Below are positions 61,991 through 64,000 of a stretch of 64,000 nt of DNA, in pieces; within the stretch, counting starts at the first letter, position 1; each line of letters begins with the position of its first letter. Under the pieces are notes generated by a model, which saw only the letters and a program-made list of their open reading frames with translations, had not been told where the DNA came from and made no database searches. The translations under genes were made by a program, and so were the position numbers. The stretch is from DAHUXN01 sp963811805 (lineage in GTDB: Bacteria > Acidobacteriota > Terriglobia > Acidiferrales > UBA7541), in NCBI GenBank assembly GCA_963811805.1, contig CAWESU010000001.1, positions 558,001-622,000 of the forward strand. Direction: 5' to 3'.

Positions 61991-62093
61991 AACGCCCCTT
62001 TTTTAACGATCAGGAGACCGTGTTTAAAGCTATCACAGGGCCGGGCGCTTGCCCCGGGCGCCACACGTCCAGTTTCCGAGGCAGAAATATCCT

Positions 62094-63383
62094 TTACAGC
62101 GTGTCGAAGGGATGCTCGAGCGACGCGCTCCGCCCGGTAAAGAGCTTCGCGCCGTCCTCGGTGATGTGCATGCAATCCTCGATTCGCACGCCAAATTCGC
62201 CGCGAATGTAAATTCCCGGCTCGTCGCTGAAGCTCATGCGCGGCTCCAGCTTGATCGCATCGCCGCCCACCAGGTACGGCCATTCGTGCCCGTCCATTCC
62301 GATGCCGTGCCCCAGCCGGTGCCCGAAATATTTGTATCCCGGACCGTAGCCCGCATCCTCAATCACTTTGCGTGCCGCCGCGTCCACCGACTGCGCCTCA
62401 ACGCCCGGCCGCGCTTGCGCCAGCGCCGCCGCCTGCGCTCGCTGGACAATTTCGAACACTTTTTTCATCTTGTCCGTTGGCGTGCCCAGGACAAACGTCC
62501 GGCTGATATCCGAATTGTAGCCTTCCACGCGGCATCCGCCGTCCATCAGCAGGATGGTTCCTTCTTCCACTTTCTGCGGCTCAATCGACCCGTGCGGCAG
62601 CGCCGAATACGGCCCCACTTGCACGCCCGCTTCGCCCGCGAAGCCCAGCTGCGTGTGTGCGTCGGAAACCATCCGCGCAAAATCCTGCTGCGTCATTCCC
62701 TCTTGCAACGAACGCCACGCCGCTTCGTACGCCTTGATCGTCACCGTGTTCGCCAGTTGCAGCAGCTCGATTTCGTGCTCCGTCTTGTGCATCCGGCATC
62801 CCGCTGTCACCGGCGTCGCGCTCGTAAACGACACGCCCGGCGCCGCGTGCGCCACGCCGTCGCTGTTCACGAACCACACCGTCTCCTCGATTCCGATGCG
62901 CCCGTTCGCGATTCCGCGATCCTTCAGCCCTTGGGCCGCACGCTCGTACGGGCTCTCGTTCTCCTGCCAGATGCGCATGTCCGGATTCCCCGCGAACGGC
63001 CCGCGGTTGATCTGCTCTCGCGCCCGGTCCTCTTCGAATCCCGGGCAAACGAAAAACGGCTCGCCCTTCGCCGGGATAATCAGCGTGAATGTCCGTTCGC
63101 TCAGCCACCAGTCGATGTTCGCAAAATATTTCATCGACGTGCCGCCAATCAGCATGATTGCGCCGATGCGGTTTTCCTGCATCAAACGCCGCGCCCGCTC
63201 CACGCGCTCCTGCCTCTCGGCCACGGTGATCGGCCGCGCCTGGTCGCGCATCGACTTCAATTCCGCAATCGCCGGCGGCAAATTTCCGCATCCTGGCGTC
63301 TCTTGCCCCAACGCCAGCCGCGACGCCAGCGGCGCCCCTGCGGCAAGCCCTGCAACTTGGAAAAATTTTCGGCGAGAAATCAT
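62094..63383 (-). CDS. Tat-exported M24-family metallopeptidase (Xaa-Pro type)
   Basis: A 429-aa enzyme. The N-terminus MISRRKFFQVAGLAAGAPLA is a twin-arginine signal. The creatinase/prolidase N-terminal domain spans about 45-190. The pita-bread domain follows with all five metal ligands: Asp in LLMDGG and SDISRTF, His in RLGHGIG, Glu in SDEPGIY and RIEDC. It probably cleaves Xaa-Pro dipeptides or peptides in the periplasm. The Tat signal suggests folding and metal loading before export. Confidence 0.93.
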   Translation of the reverse strand: MISRRKFFQVAGLAAGAPLASRLALGQETPGCGNLPPAIAELKSMRDQARPITVAERQERVERARRLMQENRIGAIMLIGGTSMKYFANIDWWLSERTFTLIIPAKGEPFFVCPGFEEDRAREQINRGPFAGNPDMRIWQENESPYERAAQGLKDRGIANGRIGIEETVWFVNSDGVAHAAPGVSFTSATPVTAGCRMHKTEHEIELLQLANTVTIKAYEAAWRSLQEGMTQQDFARMVSDAHTQLGFAGEAGVQVGPYSALPHGSIEPQKVEEGTILLMDGGCRVEGYNSDISRTFVLGTPTDKMKKVFEIVQRAQAAALAQARPGVEAQSVDAAARKVIEDAGYGPGYKYFGHRLGHGIGMDGHEWPYLVGGDAIKLEPRMSFSDEPGIYIRGEFGVRIEDCMHITEDGAKLFTGRSASLEHPFDTL

Positions 63384-63636
63384 TCGACCGGTCCTCCGCG
63401 CACGGAATCATACGCGCCTTTCGGTCTCTGGGAGCGTTTTTTTGAATGCCGTGCGCAGCCGTTATCTGTGCCCCTGCAGATACTCCTCTTGAATGCTTGT
63501 CTCGGGTGGCGGGTCAGCTTGGATTGTCTTGATCCTAGAGAGTCGCGCGGGTAACAACTTGCGAGCAACTGCGGAGCGTGCGAAAATCAACGTTTGAAAA
63601 CACGCTAACGGCCCAGTGTCACGCAATTCAGCCCGT

Positions 63637-63711
63637 GGCGATATCGTCTAAAGGTTAGGACGGAGCCCTCTCAAGGCTCAAATCCGGGTTCGAGTCCCGG
63701 TATCGCTACCA
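63637..63711 (+). tRNA. tRNA-Glu (anticodon CTC)
   Basis: A 75-nt cloverleaf. GGCGATA pairs with TATCGCT (one G-T pair at the end), the discriminator is A and CCA is encoded. The anticodon stem GAGCC/GGCTC encloses loop CTCTCAA, giving anticodon CTC (reads GAG). The T arm is CCGGGTTCGAGTCCCGG. Confidence 0.96.
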
Positions 63712-63791
63712 TCTCCACCCGAAGCCCCGTGAAACACTCCTGAGTTTTTTCTTTGGGATACCGTGATGTGGTTTCTTTCGCTTTTCGCTTC

Positions 63792-64000
63792 TTACGTATC
63801 GCTTCGATGATTCTCCGCCGCCAATTTCACCGCTGGACTCGCCGCATGAGCAGCAGCCGCCGGCTCCGCCACTTCCGCACCCGCCGCGCCCAGATGTCCA
63901 TGCACCGCCGACGCCTCCGCGAGCCGCTCCTTCTGCTCTACGCTCAAAAGCGCATGCGCATCCACCACCGCCTTGTCCATTTTCTCCAGCTTCCACAGCC
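63792..64000 (-). CDS. C-terminal part of a Spy/CpxP-like periplasmic protein (cut by window edge)
   Basis: The minus-strand frame is open from the window end to the stop at 63792 (about 69 codons). It reads LWKLEKMDKAVVDAHALLSV and then EQKERLAEAS, the LTxxQ-type repeat pattern of Spy/CpxP and heavy-metal-sensor proteins. The tail is Ala/His-rich (AAAAHAASPAV). An internal Met at 63980 is not the real start because coding-type sequence continues upstream. The family call rests on one motif. Confidence 0.6.
   Translation of the reverse strand, partial: LWKLEKMDKAVVDAHALLSVEQKERLAEASAVHGHLGAAGAEVAEPAAAAHAASPAVKLAAENHRSDT

Overview
This is a GC-rich, densely coding bacterial chromosome segment with no phage genes, transposases or CRISPR array. 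The repertoire is a Pst/Pho regulon with a DcaP-like porin, SYLF and DUF4388 domains, several PilZ proteins, two chemosensory clusters without flagellar genes, CHASE2 cyclase, a Tat-exported M24 peptidase and a Spy/CpxP-like protein. This fits a Gram-negative soil-type bacterium, most likely an acidobacterium. That placement is inference from gene content, because no rRNA is present.

Positions 1-12.3 kb (minus strand) form a phosphate block. In transcription order it is phoB-phoR, a second phoU, an outer-membrane porin, then pstS-pstC-pstA-pstB-phoU, followed by a LolD/MacB-type ATPase-permease pair and the start of an exported protein cut by the window edge. Positions 12.4-18.8 kb hold stand-alone regulators (a degenerate receiver protein, a NarL-type regulator, an ECF-like sigma factor), a SYLF protein, tRNA-Arg(CCT), a radical SAM protein and RmuC. 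Positions 18.8-24.4 kb carry an exported protein of unknown function, a CHASE2 adenylate/guanylate cyclase, an RlpA-SPOR lipoprotein and a rhomboid protease with a zinc ribbon.

Positions 24.3-31.2 kb (minus strand) are one tightly packed run: trpC-trpF-trpB-trpA-tyrA-CoA transferase A and B-small unknown protein-pgsA. trpE, trpG and trpD are absent. Next come a family 5 uracil-DNA glycosylase, a decayed beta-propeller gene, a DoxX protein, an OpuC-like osmoprotectant ABC transporter and a PilZ protein.

Positions 36-60.3 kb are the most interesting part. A minus-strand chemosensory operon runs from an unknown 567-aa protein through cheY, cheW, mcp, cheR, cheA (two Hpt domains and a receiver), cheB, cheW, cheW and two receiver proteins. 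A plus-strand chemosensory operon reads away from it: tonB-like, mcp, cheW, cheR, cheA, cheB, cheY, cheX. Between them sits a cytoplasmic GAF-PAS-PAS kinase with an NtrC-class, GAFTGA-containing regulator. Both operons are preceded by a candidate sigma-54 -24/-12 promoter, and each promoter has clustered GTCTCAC/GTGAGAC half-sites about 80-260 bp upstream. This suggests that one two-component system co-ordinates both arrays.

Positions 60.3-64 kb hold an unknown gene bracketed by two copies of the 3' end of a PilZ gene, the PilZ gene itself, the M24 peptidase, tRNA-Glu(CTC) and the C-terminal end of a Spy/CpxP-like protein.
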